Origin: an uncultured Flavobacteriaceae bacterium
GTDB taxonomy: Bacteria > Bacteroidota > Bacteroidia > Flavobacteriales > Flavobacteriaceae
DNA length: 64,000 nt
Assembly (NCBI GenBank): GCA_947500445.1
Contig: CANMSB010000001.1
Span: 186,001 to 250,000, forward strand
Reading direction: 5' to 3'
Shown here: positions 24,238 through 33,214 of the stretch, one piece after another
Position numbering within the stretch: the first letter of the stretch is position 1
Layout: every line of letters starts with the position of its first letter
Notes under the pieces: model-generated
Told to the model about the DNA's origin: nothing
The model's database searches: none
Seen by the model: the letters and a program-made list of their open reading frames with translations, nothing else
Program-made: the position numbers and the translations under genes

Positions 24238-27090
24238 ATGCCCAAAAGAAAAGATTTAAACTCCATTTTGATTATTGGTTCCGGTCCTATAATAATAGGT
24301 CAGGCCTGTGAGTTCGACTACGCAGGTTCACAGTCGTTACGATCGTTGCGTGAAGACGGTATTGAAACTATTTTGATCAATAGCAACCCGGCTACCATTA
24401 TGACCGACCCTTCCATGGCCGATCATGTGTATTTGAAACCTTTGAATACCAAGTCGATCGTGGAGATCTTAAAAGCGCATCCACAAATTGATGCTGTGTT
24501 ACCTACTATGGGCGGGCAAACGGCATTGAACCTTTGTATCGAAGCGGACGAAAAAGGGATATGGGAAGATTTTGGGGTAGAGTTGATCGGGGTCGATATC
24601 GACGCCATTAATATTACCGAAGACCGTGAAAAGTTTCGCGAACTGATGCTCAAGATCGGTATCGGTATGGCACCACAGGCAACGGCTACCTCCTTTTTAA
24701 AAGGAAAAGAGATCGCTCAGGAATTCGGTTTCCCCTTGGTCATCAGGGCATCCTACACCTTGGGCGGTGCGGGAGCGTCAATCGTATATAAACCAGAAGA
24801 TTTTGATGAGCTGTTGAGTCGTGGGTTAGAGATTTCCCCGATTCATGAGGTCATGATCGATAAGGCTTTAATGGGCTGGAAAGAATATGAACTGGAATTG
24901 CTTCGGGACAAAAATGACAATGTGGTCATTATTTGTACTATTGAAAATATGGATCCCATGGGCATCCATACCGGAGATTCAATTACCGTTGCTCCCGCAA
25001 TGACGTTATCGGACCGTACCTTTCAAAAAATGAGGGATATGGCCATTAAGATGATGCGCAGTATCGGCGACTTTGAAGGAGGTTGTAACGTACAGTTCGC
25101 CGTGAGCCCCGACGAGGCCGAAGATATCATTGCCATTGAAATCAACCCAAGGGTTTCCCGTTCTTCCGCATTGGCATCGAAGGCCACGGGATATCCCATA
25201 GCAAAGGTCGCGACCAAGTTGGCCATCGGGTATTCATTGGACGAATTGGAAAACCAGATCACACGTTCCACCTCGGCCTTGTTCGAGCCTACCTTGGATT
25301 ATGTTATTGTAAAAATACCACGGTGGAATTTTGATAAGTTCGAAGGTTCGGACCGCACCTTAGGACTACAAATGAAATCGGTAGGAGAAGTGATGGGCAT
25401 CGGCCGATCCTTTCAGGAAGCGTTGCACAAAGCGACCCAATCGTTGGAAATAAAACGAAACGGACTGGGTGCCGATGGCAAAGGATATCGGGATTACGAT
25501 CAGATTCTTGAAAAACTGGCAGTACCCAGTTGGGATCGGGTATTCGTCATTTATGATGCGATCCAAATTGGGATTCCGTTGAGCCGCATCCATGAGATTA
25601 CCAAAATAGACATGTGGTTCTTAAAGCAGTATGAAGAACTACACCTTTTAGAGAAGGAAATTTCAAAATATACGATAGCCACCTTATCGCGGGAGTTGCT
25701 TTTGGAGGCCAAACAAAAAGGATTTGCAGATCGGCAAATTGCCTACATGCTCGATTGTTATGAAAGCGAGGTGTACAATAAAAGAACCGAATTGAACATC
25801 AACAGGGTGTATAAGCTCGTAGATACCTGTGCTGCGGAATTCAAGGCCTTGACGCCCTATTATTATTCGACCTTTGAGGCGGAGATCGAAACTGCTGACG
25901 GTAAGCGCTATGTAGAGAACGACAGTGTGGTTACCGATAAAAAGAAAATAGTGGTGCTCGGTTCGGGACCCAATAGGATCGGACAGGGAATAGAGTTCGA
26001 TTATTGCTGTGTACACGGTGTGCTGGCAGCTGCCGAATGTGGGTACGAGACCATAATGATCAATTGTAATCCCGAAACGGTTTCTACCGATTTTGACACT
26101 GCTGACAAACTGTATTTTGAACCGGTGTTCTGGGAACATATTTACGATATTATCCGCCACGAAAAACCGGAGGGCGTTATTGTACAATTGGGAGGGCAGA
26201 CCGCCTTGAAATTGGCCGAGAAACTATCCAAATACGGGGTGAAAATTATCGGAACAAGTTTCGAGTCCTTGGATTTGGCGGAGGACCGTGGTAGTTTTTC
26301 CACTTTGCTCAAGGAAAACAATATTCCCTACCCAAGGTTTGGCACTGCGGAAACCGCTGATGAGGCGCTGCAACTTTCCGATGAACTCGGATTCCCGCTA
26401 TTGGTTCGTCCCTCTTACGTTTTGGGAGGTCAGGGTATGAAAATCGTAATCAATAAGGAGGATCTGGAATCGCATGTAGTAGATCTGTTGCGAAAGATAC
26501 CCAACAACAAACTGTTATTGGACCACTACCTCGACGGTGCCATCGAAGCCGAAGCGGATGCCATATGTGATGGCGAAAATGTACAGATTATCGGTATTAT
26601 GGAGCATATAGAGCCCTGCGGAATCCATTCCGGAGATTCCAACGCTACGTTGCCCCCTTTTAATTTAGGAGAATTTGTACTGCAACAAATAAAAGACCAC
26701 ACCCGAAAAATTGCCTTGGAACTGAATACGGTAGGTTTGATCAACATTCAGTTTGCGATCAAGGATGACAAGGTGTATATCATCGAGGCGAACCCACGGG
26801 CCTCTCGAACGGTTCCTTTTATTGCAAAGGCCTACAAACAACCTTATGTGAATTTTGCAACGAAGGTGATGCTGGGGGAGAACAAGGTGACGGACTTTAC
26901 ATTTGATCCTCAGCTGGAAGGCTTTGCCATTAAACAGCCTGTTTTCTCGTTCAATAAGTTTCCTAACGTGAACAAAAATTTAGGCCCCGAGATGAAGAGT
27001 ACCGGAGAGAGTATTTTGTTCATCGATAGCTTAAAGGACGATCAGTTTTACGAACTATACCATCGTAGAAAAATGTACTTATCTAAATAA
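24238..27090 (+). CDS. carB: carbamoyl-phosphate synthase large subunit (lacking C-terminal MGS domain)
   Basis: The 950-residue enzyme makes carbamoyl phosphate for pyrimidine and arginine synthesis, with the small subunit CarA encoded elsewhere. Both ATP-grasp halves are visible: the first begins GSGPIIIGQACEFDYAGSQ and the second GSGPNRIGQGIEFDYCC near residue 580. The second ATP-grasp and its oligomerisation region run to about 940. E. coli CarB has about 1073 residues because it ends with an allosteric methylglyoxal-synthase-like (MGS) domain; the protein here stops at GESILFIDSLKDDQFYELY... and has no MGS domain, so UMP inhibition by that route should be absent. Confidence 0.95.
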   Translation: MPKRKDLNSILIIGSGPIIIGQACEFDYAGSQSLRSLREDGIETILINSNPATIMTDPSMADHVYLKPLNTKSIVEILKAHPQIDAVLPTMGGQTALNLCIEADEKGIWEDFGVELIGVDIDAINITEDREKFRELMLKIGIGMAPQATATSFLKGKEIAQEFGFPLVIRASYTLGGAGASIVYKPEDFDELLSRGLEISPIHEVMIDKALMGWKEYELELLRDKNDNVVIICTIENMDPMGIHTGDSITVAPAMTLSDRTFQKMRDMAIKMMRSIGDFEGGCNVQFAVSPDEAEDIIAIEINPRVSRSSALASKATGYPIAKVATKLAIGYSLDELENQITRSTSALFEPTLDYVIVKIPRWNFDKFEGSDRTLGLQMKSVGEVMGIGRSFQEALHKATQSLEIKRNGLGADGKGYRDYDQILEKLAVPSWDRVFVIYDAIQIGIPLSRIHEITKIDMWFLKQYEELHLLEKEISKYTIATLSRELLLEAKQKGFADRQIAYMLDCYESEVYNKRTELNINRVYKLVDTCAAEFKALTPYYYSTFEAEIETADGKRYVENDSVVTDKKKIVVLGSGPNRIGQGIEFDYCCVHGVLAAAECGYETIMINCNPETVSTDFDTADKLYFEPVFWEHIYDIIRHEKPEGVIVQLGGQTALKLAEKLSKYGVKIIGTSFESLDLAEDRGSFSTLLKENNIPYPRFGTAETADEALQLSDELGFPLLVRPSYVLGGQGMKIVINKEDLESHVVDLLRKIPNNKLLLDHYLDGAIEAEADAICDGENVQIIGIMEHIEPCGIHSGDSNATLPPFNLGEFVLQQIKDHTRKIALELNTVGLINIQFAIKDDKVYIIEANPRASRTVPFIAKAYKQPYVNFATKVMLGENKVTDFTFDPQLEGFAIKQPVFSFNKFPNVNKNLGPEMKSTGESILFIDSLKDDQFYELYHRRKMYLSK

Positions 27091-27137
27091 GACCGATAAG
27101 AAAAGGGGTAGCGCATATCCTTTTAAATACAACGACG

Positions 27138-27178
27138 AAAATCCCGCACATGATCATACGGTCCCTGTGCGGGATTTT
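27138..27178 (+). terminator. intrinsic terminator after carB
   Basis: AAAATCCCGCACA (27138-27150) pairs with TGTGCGGGATTTT (27166-27178) around a 15-nt loop. The A-run on one side and T-run on the other make it usable in both directions; it separates carB from a convergent hydrolase gene. Confidence 0.75.
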
Positions 27179-27186
27179 GTGCTATT

Positions 27187-27212
27187 ATACCATTTCAAAG
27201 GTAAAATGGTAT
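27187..27212. repeat. palindrome ATACCATTT-N8-AAATGGTAT (solo member of the dispersed repeat)
   Basis: Perfect 9-base arms ATACCATTT (27187-27195) and AAATGGTAT (27204-27212) enclose eight bases (CAAAGGTA). The arms and loop match the ends of the full repeats at 33.2 and 60.8 kb. It lies 6 bp from the stop of the minus-strand hydrolase gene. Confidence 0.7.
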
Positions 27213-27218
27213 CAATTA

Positions 27219-28052
27219 TTAAGTGTTGTTTGAGGCGGTGGTATTTAAGAAGTTTATGGTTTGGTCTACTACTGCTGGTGTTCTTAAAATGCGAAAGTGC
27301 CCTGTGCCCGTAATTTCTTGAAATTCAGAATTTGCCCATTGATGATGCACATTTTTTGACCGTTCGATAGGAATGATCTTGTCGTTTTTGTCATGTATGA
27401 TCAAGGCATGGTCAACGTTGATGTTTTTAACAAAAAAGCTCACATTGGTCGTTGTAAGGTCCAGTTGCGTTTGATCGCCAATATGTTGTATCAATTTGGC
27501 CTTCACTTTTGGGGTAATTCCTATTTGTTCGCAAACGTCGTCGATACGCTGGCTAAATTTATCCGGAACGGTCAGCAACACATATTTTTTCAAAGACAAA
27601 TCCCGGTTTTCGTATAGCGCATAGGTAACGGCAACACCGCCAAAGGAATGGCTTATCAGTTTGGTTACCCGGTATTTTTGAATCATAAGGCCTACCAATT
27701 CCGTGAACTCAAAAAGGTTGGTGTTGCCGCGGCTGCTATACCCGTGCGAGGGAGCATCAAAGGCATATACCGTATAACCCTTTGAAAGTAAGGGGGGGAT
27801 AAAGTCCGAAAAATTTCCTGCTTGCCCCTCCCAGCCGTGGACGAGCAAAACGCGCTCGGCACCATCTCCCCATCGGTAGCATCGTATGCTATGGGTTTTA
27901 AAGGCAAGTGTTTCCTTGGTACTTTTTTCCAGAACGGCTACTTCATGGGCCCGTAATTTTCGTACTTGCGGATTGGACAGTTGGTCGAAGGCAAATTTTA
28001 CGACCCTATTCGGAAAAAGGAGGGAAGCGAGCCGAACCAATACTTTTTTCAT
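27219..28052 (-). CDS. alpha/beta hydrolase family protein
   Basis: The 277-residue protein has the alpha/beta hydrolase motifs HGWEGQAGNF (oxyanion region, about residue 72), the nucleophile elbow SHSFGG (Ser about 138), an acidic residue in IHDKNDKIIPIE (about 228) and a histidine in GTGHFRILR (about 258). No signal peptide or lipobox is present, so it acts in the cytoplasm. Its esterase or hydrolase substrate is unknown. A palindromic repeat sits immediately downstream and a GIY-YIG-like gene is 107 bp upstream in the same direction. Confidence 0.82.
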   Translation of the reverse strand: MKKVLVRLASLLFPNRVVKFAFDQLSNPQVRKLRAHEVAVLEKSTKETLAFKTHSIRCYRWGDGAERVLLVHGWEGQAGNFSDFIPPLLSKGYTVYAFDAPSHGYSSRGNTNLFEFTELVGLMIQKYRVTKLISHSFGGVAVTYALYENRDLSLKKYVLLTVPDKFSQRIDDVCEQIGITPKVKAKLIQHIGDQTQLDLTTTNVSFFVKNINVDHALIIHDKNDKIIPIERSKNVHHQWANSEFQEITGTGHFRILRTPAVVDQTINFLNTTASNNT

Positions 28053-28135
28053 CTGTTTAAAATTTTGCTGTTTTCTGAAAATGAAGAAACAAAAAGTTTC
28101 TACAAGTCCAGTAATACCACTGTAGATTCGCCTTT

Positions 28136-28159
28136 TACCATTTCAAAGCTAAAATGATA
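28136..28159. repeat. palindrome TACCATTT-N8-AAATGATA (solo member of the dispersed repeat)
   Basis: TACCATTT (28136-28143) and AAATGATA (28152-28159) form a near-perfect dyad with an 8-nt loop (CAAAGCTA). It abuts the stop codon of the GIY-YIG-like gene. Like the copies at 22.06 and 27.19 kb, it uses the same arms as the full elements. Confidence 0.6.
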
Positions 28160-28510
28160 TTAATTATACCAGACCGCATATCCTTTTCGTCGAAGTTCCA
28201 GTGCCAAGGTAGCTTCCATTTTTAATGCCTCCGCCCTTGAATCGAGGGGGGAAATATGTTGGTACAGACTTGACCTCAGATACATCCCATATTTTTGAAC
28301 GATTTTGGCGGCAAGTCCGTGTCCCTTTTTGTTAACGTATCCGTTTTTATGTTGCGCAAAACGTTCTTTAGGGGTTTTGCTGGTCATTCCTACGTAGAGG
28401 CATTGCAATACCCCGTTAAACTGCGGATTGGCCTCGCGGAACCTTCTGTCTTCCGTAAATACCCGTTTCGAAAGTTCTATTACATAAATGCTGTATTTCG
28501 TTTTTGGCAT
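28160..28510 (-). CDS. GIY-YIG nuclease-like protein
   Basis: The 116-residue protein looks like a small stand-alone GIY-YIG domain: YSIYVIEL near the start is the GIY-like strand, LQCLYVGMTSKTPKERFAQH is the YIG-like strand with the conserved Arg after it, and the final helix has a Glu in LALELRRKGYAV. I start it at ATG 28510 (MPKTKYS); the longer frame from 28585 has no family match. Stand-alone members of this superfamily act in repair or on mobile elements; the role here is unknown. It directly precedes, in the same direction, the hydrolase gene. Confidence 0.55.
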   Translation of the reverse strand: MPKTKYSIYVIELSKRVFTEDRRFREANPQFNGVLQCLYVGMTSKTPKERFAQHKNGYVNKKGHGLAAKIVQKYGMYLRSSLYQHISPLDSRAEALKMEATLALELRRKGYAVWYN

Positions 28511-28629
28511 TTTTTGGAAACGATTTAGATTGCTTAGCCTACTAACACCAGAAATGGTATAAAACCGTTGTGCGGAATGGCCCAATAACCGCTATATACC
28601 CCGTAATCGCAATTCACTCCAGAATTCCG

Positions 28630-30039
28630 TTAAGCTTCCCATTCGGTATGGAAAATGCCTTCCCTGTCGAGCCGCTCATAGGTATGGGACCCGAAATAAT
28701 CGCGTTGTGCCTGAATAACATTGAGTGGCAAGCGGGAGGAGGTATAGGCGTCAAAATAGGTAAGGGAGTTTGATAGCGCTGGCAACGGAATGCCATTTTC
28801 GGCACCGTAAGCGACCAATTTTCGTGCCGCACCAACGGTACTCCTTACCTTTTCGATAAAGGATGGTGACAACAAAAGGTTTGGCAGGGAAGCATCTTCT
28901 TTGAATGCCTCGGTAATATCGGCCAATAGCCCGGCCCGAATAATACAACCTGCACGCCAGATTTTTGCAATGGTGGCAATATCCACATCATATCCATATT
29001 CTTTGGAGGCATCGGCCAATTGATGGAGTCCTTGGGCGTAGGTGATGATAAAGGCGAAATACAGCGCTTCTTCCGAAAGTTTTTCCAACACCTTTTTATC
29101 CATTTTTTTAACCTGCGGCCTGTCATACAACGCATCCGCCCGTACCCGTTCTTCCTTTAGGGCGGAAATCTCGCGCATGCTAACGGCAATATCAATGGAT
29201 GGTACCGGTATTCCAAGATCCATGGCGTTTTGTGAAGTCCATTTTCCGGTCCCTTTTTGTTTGGCCTTGTCCAGAATTTGATCGACCAGTCTTCCATCAT
29301 CAAGTGGGTCTTCCTGTTCAAATATTTCAGAGGTGATCTCTACTAAAAAAGACTGTAAACGTCCTTCGTTCCAGTTGCTATAGGTGCGATGCAGTTCATC
29401 ATTGGAAAAATCCCCACCTTTTTTAAGTACGTCGTAAATTTCCGAGGTAAGCTGCATCAACCCATATTCGATGCCGTTATGCACCATTTTAACATAGTTT
29501 CCGGCAGACTTTGGTCCCAAATACGCAACACAGGGTTCTCCTTTGTATTTCGCGGATACCGCTTCAAAAATAGGTTGTACGGCGGCATACCCTTCTTTAG
29601 AGCCTCCGGGCATGATGCTGGGTCCCTTGCGGGCCCCTTTTGCACCTCCCGAGACCCCCGCACCAAAAAAGTGGATTCCTTTTTCGCTAAGGTAGGCCTC
29701 GCGCCGATCGGTATCGGTAAAAAAGGAGTTACCGCCGTCAATCAAAATATCGCCCGCATCGATATGTGGCAATAGTCCTTCGATTACCGCATCCACGATC
29801 TTCCCTGCAGGAACGAGCATCATGATTTTCCTGGGTTTCGATAGCGCGGCCACAAAGGTGACTACGTCGGTAGTAGCGTTTACCTTGTCCAAATCGCCGC
29901 CTTCTTCCTTTAAAGCGTTTACCTTCTCCTCATCAAGATCATTACCATAGGCCGTAAAACCGTTATCGGCCACGTTCAATATAAAATTACGTCCCATTAC
30001 CCCAAGACCTATCAAACCAAAATCGTATGCTTTTTTCAT
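28630..30039 (-). CDS. gnd: 6-phosphogluconate dehydrogenase (decarboxylating)
   Basis: The 469-residue enzyme oxidises 6-phosphogluconate to ribulose 5-phosphate with NADP, the third step of the oxidative pentose phosphate pathway. The NADP-binding GLGVMGRNFILNVADNG is at the N-terminus, and the catalytic region contains GNYVKMVHNGIEYGLMQ (about 185) with the lysine and the HNGIEY substrate motif, followed by GTGKWTSQNAMDLGIPVP near 265 and the C-terminal dimer tail. Length is that of the homodimeric form. It is divergent from zwf, sharing the intergenic region, so the two genes for linked steps may be co-regulated. Confidence 0.96.
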   Translation of the reverse strand: MKKAYDFGLIGLGVMGRNFILNVADNGFTAYGNDLDEEKVNALKEEGGDLDKVNATTDVVTFVAALSKPRKIMMLVPAGKIVDAVIEGLLPHIDAGDILIDGGNSFFTDTDRREAYLSEKGIHFFGAGVSGGAKGARKGPSIMPGGSKEGYAAVQPIFEAVSAKYKGEPCVAYLGPKSAGNYVKMVHNGIEYGLMQLTSEIYDVLKKGGDFSNDELHRTYSNWNEGRLQSFLVEITSEIFEQEDPLDDGRLVDQILDKAKQKGTGKWTSQNAMDLGIPVPSIDIAVSMREISALKEERVRADALYDRPQVKKMDKKVLEKLSEEALYFAFIITYAQGLHQLADASKEYGYDVDIATIAKIWRAGCIIRAGLLADITEAFKEDASLPNLLLSPSFIEKVRSTVGAARKLVAYGAENGIPLPALSNSLTYFDAYTSSRLPLNVIQAQRDYFGSHTYERLDREGIFHTEWEA

Positions 30040-30117
30040 TTCTTTTGCGGATATGTTAGTGCTGCTATCGCTTGTTTCAAAATTAAATGAAAATATTCAG
30101 TTTTAAGCGCCATTGAC

Positions 30118-30147
30118 TTGGAAACTCCGACAGGTTGGCTATATTTA
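30118..30147 (+). promoter_or_regulatory. candidate promoter of zwf (TTG-N19-TATATTTA)
   Basis: TTG at 30118-30120 and TATATTTA at 30140-30147 are 19 nt apart; only the last base of the -7 box differs from TANNTTTG. It lies in the gnd-zwf divergent region, 49 bp before the zwf start. A short inverted repeat (GGGAG-N3-CTCCC at about 30154-30166) follows in the leader. Confidence 0.6.
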
Positions 30148-30195
30148 AATAATGGGAGAGGCTCCCGTTACGGAATACTATATAGAAGAAAGTAA

Positions 30196-31725
30196 ATGAA
30201 GAAGACAGCTAATCAAATGCTCGTTATTTTTGGCGCCTCGGGCGACCTCACCGCACGAAAACTAGTGCCTGCCATATACAATTTGTTCAAAGGGGGACAC
30301 CTGCCCGAGAACTTTGTAGTACTTGGGGCAAGCAGGTCCAACCTCTCCGATGAAGACTTTAGAAAACGTGTGGTGTTGGAAAGCAGCTACTTAAAGAACG
30401 ATTTAAAGGAAGCCGCCGCCGATGTGATCGAGGCGTTTGCGAACAAGATTTTTTATACGGACCTGGGTAACGATTATGATACCGAGTACACCCAGTTGGC
30501 CGAACGCATCACGACCTTGAACAGCGAACACGGCACGAACCATAACTACATCTTTTACCTTTCAACACCGCCAAGCTTGTATGAGGCGATTGCCAAAAAT
30601 ATCAGCGAACAACAGCTGGCGTCCGAGGAAAAGGGATGGAAGCGATTGATTGTCGAAAAACCTTTTGGCTATAGTTTGGAAACCGCCAAGCAATTGAATG
30701 ACGGACTTCACAAGTATTTTAAAGAACCGCAGATTTACAGGATCGACCATTATTTGGGAAAGGAGACCGTACAGAATCTGCTCGTCACCCGTTTTGCCAA
30801 TAGCATTTTTGAACCGCTTTGGAACCGAAACTATATTCACCATGTGGAGATCACCAATGCGGAAAGCGGTGGTGTCGAAAAAAGGGGAGGCTATTATGAT
30901 AAATCGGGCGCTTTGCGGGATATGTTTCAAAACCATCTACTGCAAATAGTTTCCTTGGTGGTTATGGAACCCCCTATAGGAGCGAATGCCGAGGAGATCA
31001 GAAACGAAAAGGTGAAGGCCCTGAAATCTTTACGGGTGATGCGTGATGCCAAAACACTTCATGAAAACACCATTCGCGCACAATATGTCAGTTCAACCAT
31101 CGATGGCGAGCGGGTAAACGGATATCGCGAAGAAGAAGGAGTGGATCCCGATTCAACCACGGAAACGTTTGCCGCAATTAAGTTTTTTGTAGACAATTGG
31201 CGGTGGGCCGATGTTCCCTTTTACGTACGTACGGCCAAGCGTATGCCGACAAAAGTAACCGAGGTGGTCATCCATTTTAAATCGCCGCACCACCAAATTT
31301 TTAGGGATGCCGGGGTTAACGACAAGGCCAATAAATTGGTCATACGCATACAGCCCGATGAAGGTATTTTGATCAAGTTTGGGGTAAAGGTTCCTGGTCA
31401 AGGGTTTAAAGTAGAACGGGCAAACCTCGATTTTTACTATTCCAGTTTGACCGAGACCCATGTTATGGAAGCCTATGAGCGGTTATTGTTAGATGCCATG
31501 CAGGGCGATGCCACACTGTATGCGCGGGCAGATGAAGTAGAGGCCGCTTGGGAATTTGTAAATCCCATTTTGGAGTATTGGAAAAATTCGGACGAGAAGG
31601 TCTACGGGTATTCTGCGGGGGTATGGGGGCCTGAAAACAGCCATGATCTGATCGAAGGAATAGGGGAATGGCGCAATCCGAGCAAAAATTTGGCGGATGA
31701 TCCGGGATTCTGCGTCATTTGTTAG
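30196..31725 (+). CDS. zwf: glucose-6-phosphate 1-dehydrogenase
   Basis: The 509-residue enzyme catalyses the first step of the oxidative pentose phosphate pathway. The N-terminal dinucleotide site is IFGASGDLTARKLVPAIYNL, and the catalytic/substrate motif RIDHYLGKETVQNLL is near residue 178, including the lysine and the histidine of the active site. The C-terminal half is the conserved beta+alpha domain. Length matches bacterial Zwf. gnd is divergent on the other side; pgl follows 770 bp downstream, after an ankyrin gene. Confidence 0.96.
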   Translation: MKKTANQMLVIFGASGDLTARKLVPAIYNLFKGGHLPENFVVLGASRSNLSDEDFRKRVVLESSYLKNDLKEAAADVIEAFANKIFYTDLGNDYDTEYTQLAERITTLNSEHGTNHNYIFYLSTPPSLYEAIAKNISEQQLASEEKGWKRLIVEKPFGYSLETAKQLNDGLHKYFKEPQIYRIDHYLGKETVQNLLVTRFANSIFEPLWNRNYIHHVEITNAESGGVEKRGGYYDKSGALRDMFQNHLLQIVSLVVMEPPIGANAEEIRNEKVKALKSLRVMRDAKTLHENTIRAQYVSSTIDGERVNGYREEEGVDPDSTTETFAAIKFFVDNWRWADVPFYVRTAKRMPTKVTEVVIHFKSPHHQIFRDAGVNDKANKLVIRIQPDEGILIKFGVKVPGQGFKVERANLDFYYSSLTETHVMEAYERLLLDAMQGDATLYARADEVEAAWEFVNPILEYWKNSDEKVYGYSAGVWGPENSHDLIEGIGEWRNPSKNLADDPGFCVIC

Positions 31726-31869
31726 CACGGCCGAACAAACTTTTAAAAAGGGACCGTTTTTTTTACGGATTTCAGGAAATGACCAACAGGCCAAGGATTA
31801 CGAGAAAGAACAGTTGTTTCGGGCCATGTGGTATTACCAACTTTCTATTTAATTTTTAAGAAACGTGAA

Positions 31870-32436
31870 ATGCAGTTCGAAAAAGAACTCTTTAGAGCAT
31901 TGTTTGAAGCGAATAGGGATTGTGTGGTCGCCCTTATAGAAGCGCATAACATTGATATCAATGGACACTCGCTTTTCTCTGACGAAAATTCCATTTTGAT
32001 AGAATCCCTTTTATGTCATTCCGATTATAGAGGTTCGATAGGACAGCTCGAAATCGTTACCTATTTGATTGAAAACGGCGCCGAACTAAACTGGAAAAAC
32101 AAACTTGGACGGAACGCGCTACATATTGCACTGGAATATCACGACCTATCTAAAGTAGCACTCGTCTTGATCGATACCGATAAGATAGACGTCAATGTTG
32201 TGGAGGACAAAAACGGAAACAGTCCTATTTTTACTGCCATTAGGGAGTATGGAAAAACTTGGCGAGCGGAACAGAAAGAGTTGAATGGGATACGATTTGA
32301 AATTATCGAAGCCTTGCTAAAGCGTGGTACGGATATGGACAAGGTCAATCATCATGGAATTTCAGCAAGACGTTGGATCGAGATTTCCAATGATGAAAAA
32401 TTGCATGGATTGATTGAAAAACATGACGCAAAATAA
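31870..32436 (+). CDS. ankyrin-repeat protein
   Basis: The 188-residue protein consists of ankyrin repeats. Recognisable units include NCVVALIEAHNIDING (with the xxxLLxxGADxN-like core weakened), GQLEIVTYLIENGAELNWKNKLGRNALHIALE near 65-95, and a final FEIIEALLKRGTDMDKVNHHGIS (about 148-170). No signal peptide or second domain is visible, so it is probably a cytoplasmic protein-protein interaction scaffold. I start at ATG 31870 because the preceding 14 codons of the frame carry no repeat. It sits between zwf and pgl; the codon use is more AT-rich than that of those genes. Confidence 0.7.
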   Translation: MQFEKELFRALFEANRDCVVALIEAHNIDINGHSLFSDENSILIESLLCHSDYRGSIGQLEIVTYLIENGAELNWKNKLGRNALHIALEYHDLSKVALVLIDTDKIDVNVVEDKNGNSPIFTAIREYGKTWRAEQKELNGIRFEIIEALLKRGTDMDKVNHHGISARRWIEISNDEKLHGLIEKHDAK

Positions 32437-32494
32437 TGTAAGGCATTTAAGCTTATAAACCTTAAGGGCCCTGCTCAACTTATAATATCAGCAA

Positions 32495-33214
32495 ATGAAG
32501 ACAAAAATAGCAACGGACAAGGCAAATGTTGCGGTGGATTTTTCCCGTTATTTGGCCATTTTGATTTCATCGAAAAAAACGGTGCACATCGCTTTATCGG
32601 GCGGTAGTACGCCCAAAGTAGTTTTTGATGAACTGGCCGCCAACTTTCAGGCCGATATCGACTGGTCCAAGGTGCATTTGTATTGGGGCGACGAACGCTG
32701 TGTTCCTCCAGAGGATGATCAAAGCAATTATAAGATGACAGAGACCCATCTGTTGTCCAAAATTAAGATTCCAAAAGAAAACGTACATCGGGTGCTTGGG
32801 GAGGACGATCCTGAAAAAGAGGCGGCCCGTTATGCCGCGCTGTTGGAAGACCATCTGCCTTCCGTGGACGGACTTCCGCAATTTGACCTGGTTATACTGG
32901 GGATGGGGGATGACGGGCATACCGCTTCCATTTTCCCCCATGAAATCGCCCTTTGGCAATCTGAAAAGTACTGCGAAGTGGCCACGCATCCCGATAGCGG
33001 GCAAAAGCGTATTACCATTACCGGCAAGCTAATCAATAATGCGGTTATCGTCGCTTTTTTGGTCACCGGTAAAAACAAGGCCCCAAAGGTAGCAGAGATC
33101 ATCCATAAAAAGGATTCGTTCGAAGCATACCCTGCAGCTTTGGTAGCCCCAAAAAGTCAGAAGTTGCTCTGGTTTTTGGACGCCGAGGCGGCCCAAGCGC
33201 TTACACCATTTTAA
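32495..33214 (+). CDS. pgl: 6-phosphogluconolactonase
   Basis: The 239-residue enzyme hydrolyses 6-phosphogluconolactone, the second step of the oxidative pentose phosphate pathway, of which zwf and gnd are neighbours. It shows the DevB/Pgl motifs HIALSGGSTPKVVFDEL (about 28-44) and LGMGDDGHTASIFP (about 140-153). Its last codons and stop (CCA TTT TAA) coincide with the left end of a dispersed repeat element, so the element's end forms the 3' end of the gene. Confidence 0.95.
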   Translation: MKTKIATDKANVAVDFSRYLAILISSKKTVHIALSGGSTPKVVFDELAANFQADIDWSKVHLYWGDERCVPPEDDQSNYKMTETHLLSKIKIPKENVHRVLGEDDPEKEAARYAALLEDHLPSVDGLPQFDLVILGMGDDGHTASIFPHEIALWQSEKYCEVATHPDSGQKRITITGKLINNAVIVAFLVTGKNKAPKVAEIIHKKDSFEAYPAALVAPKSQKLLWFLDAEAAQALTPF

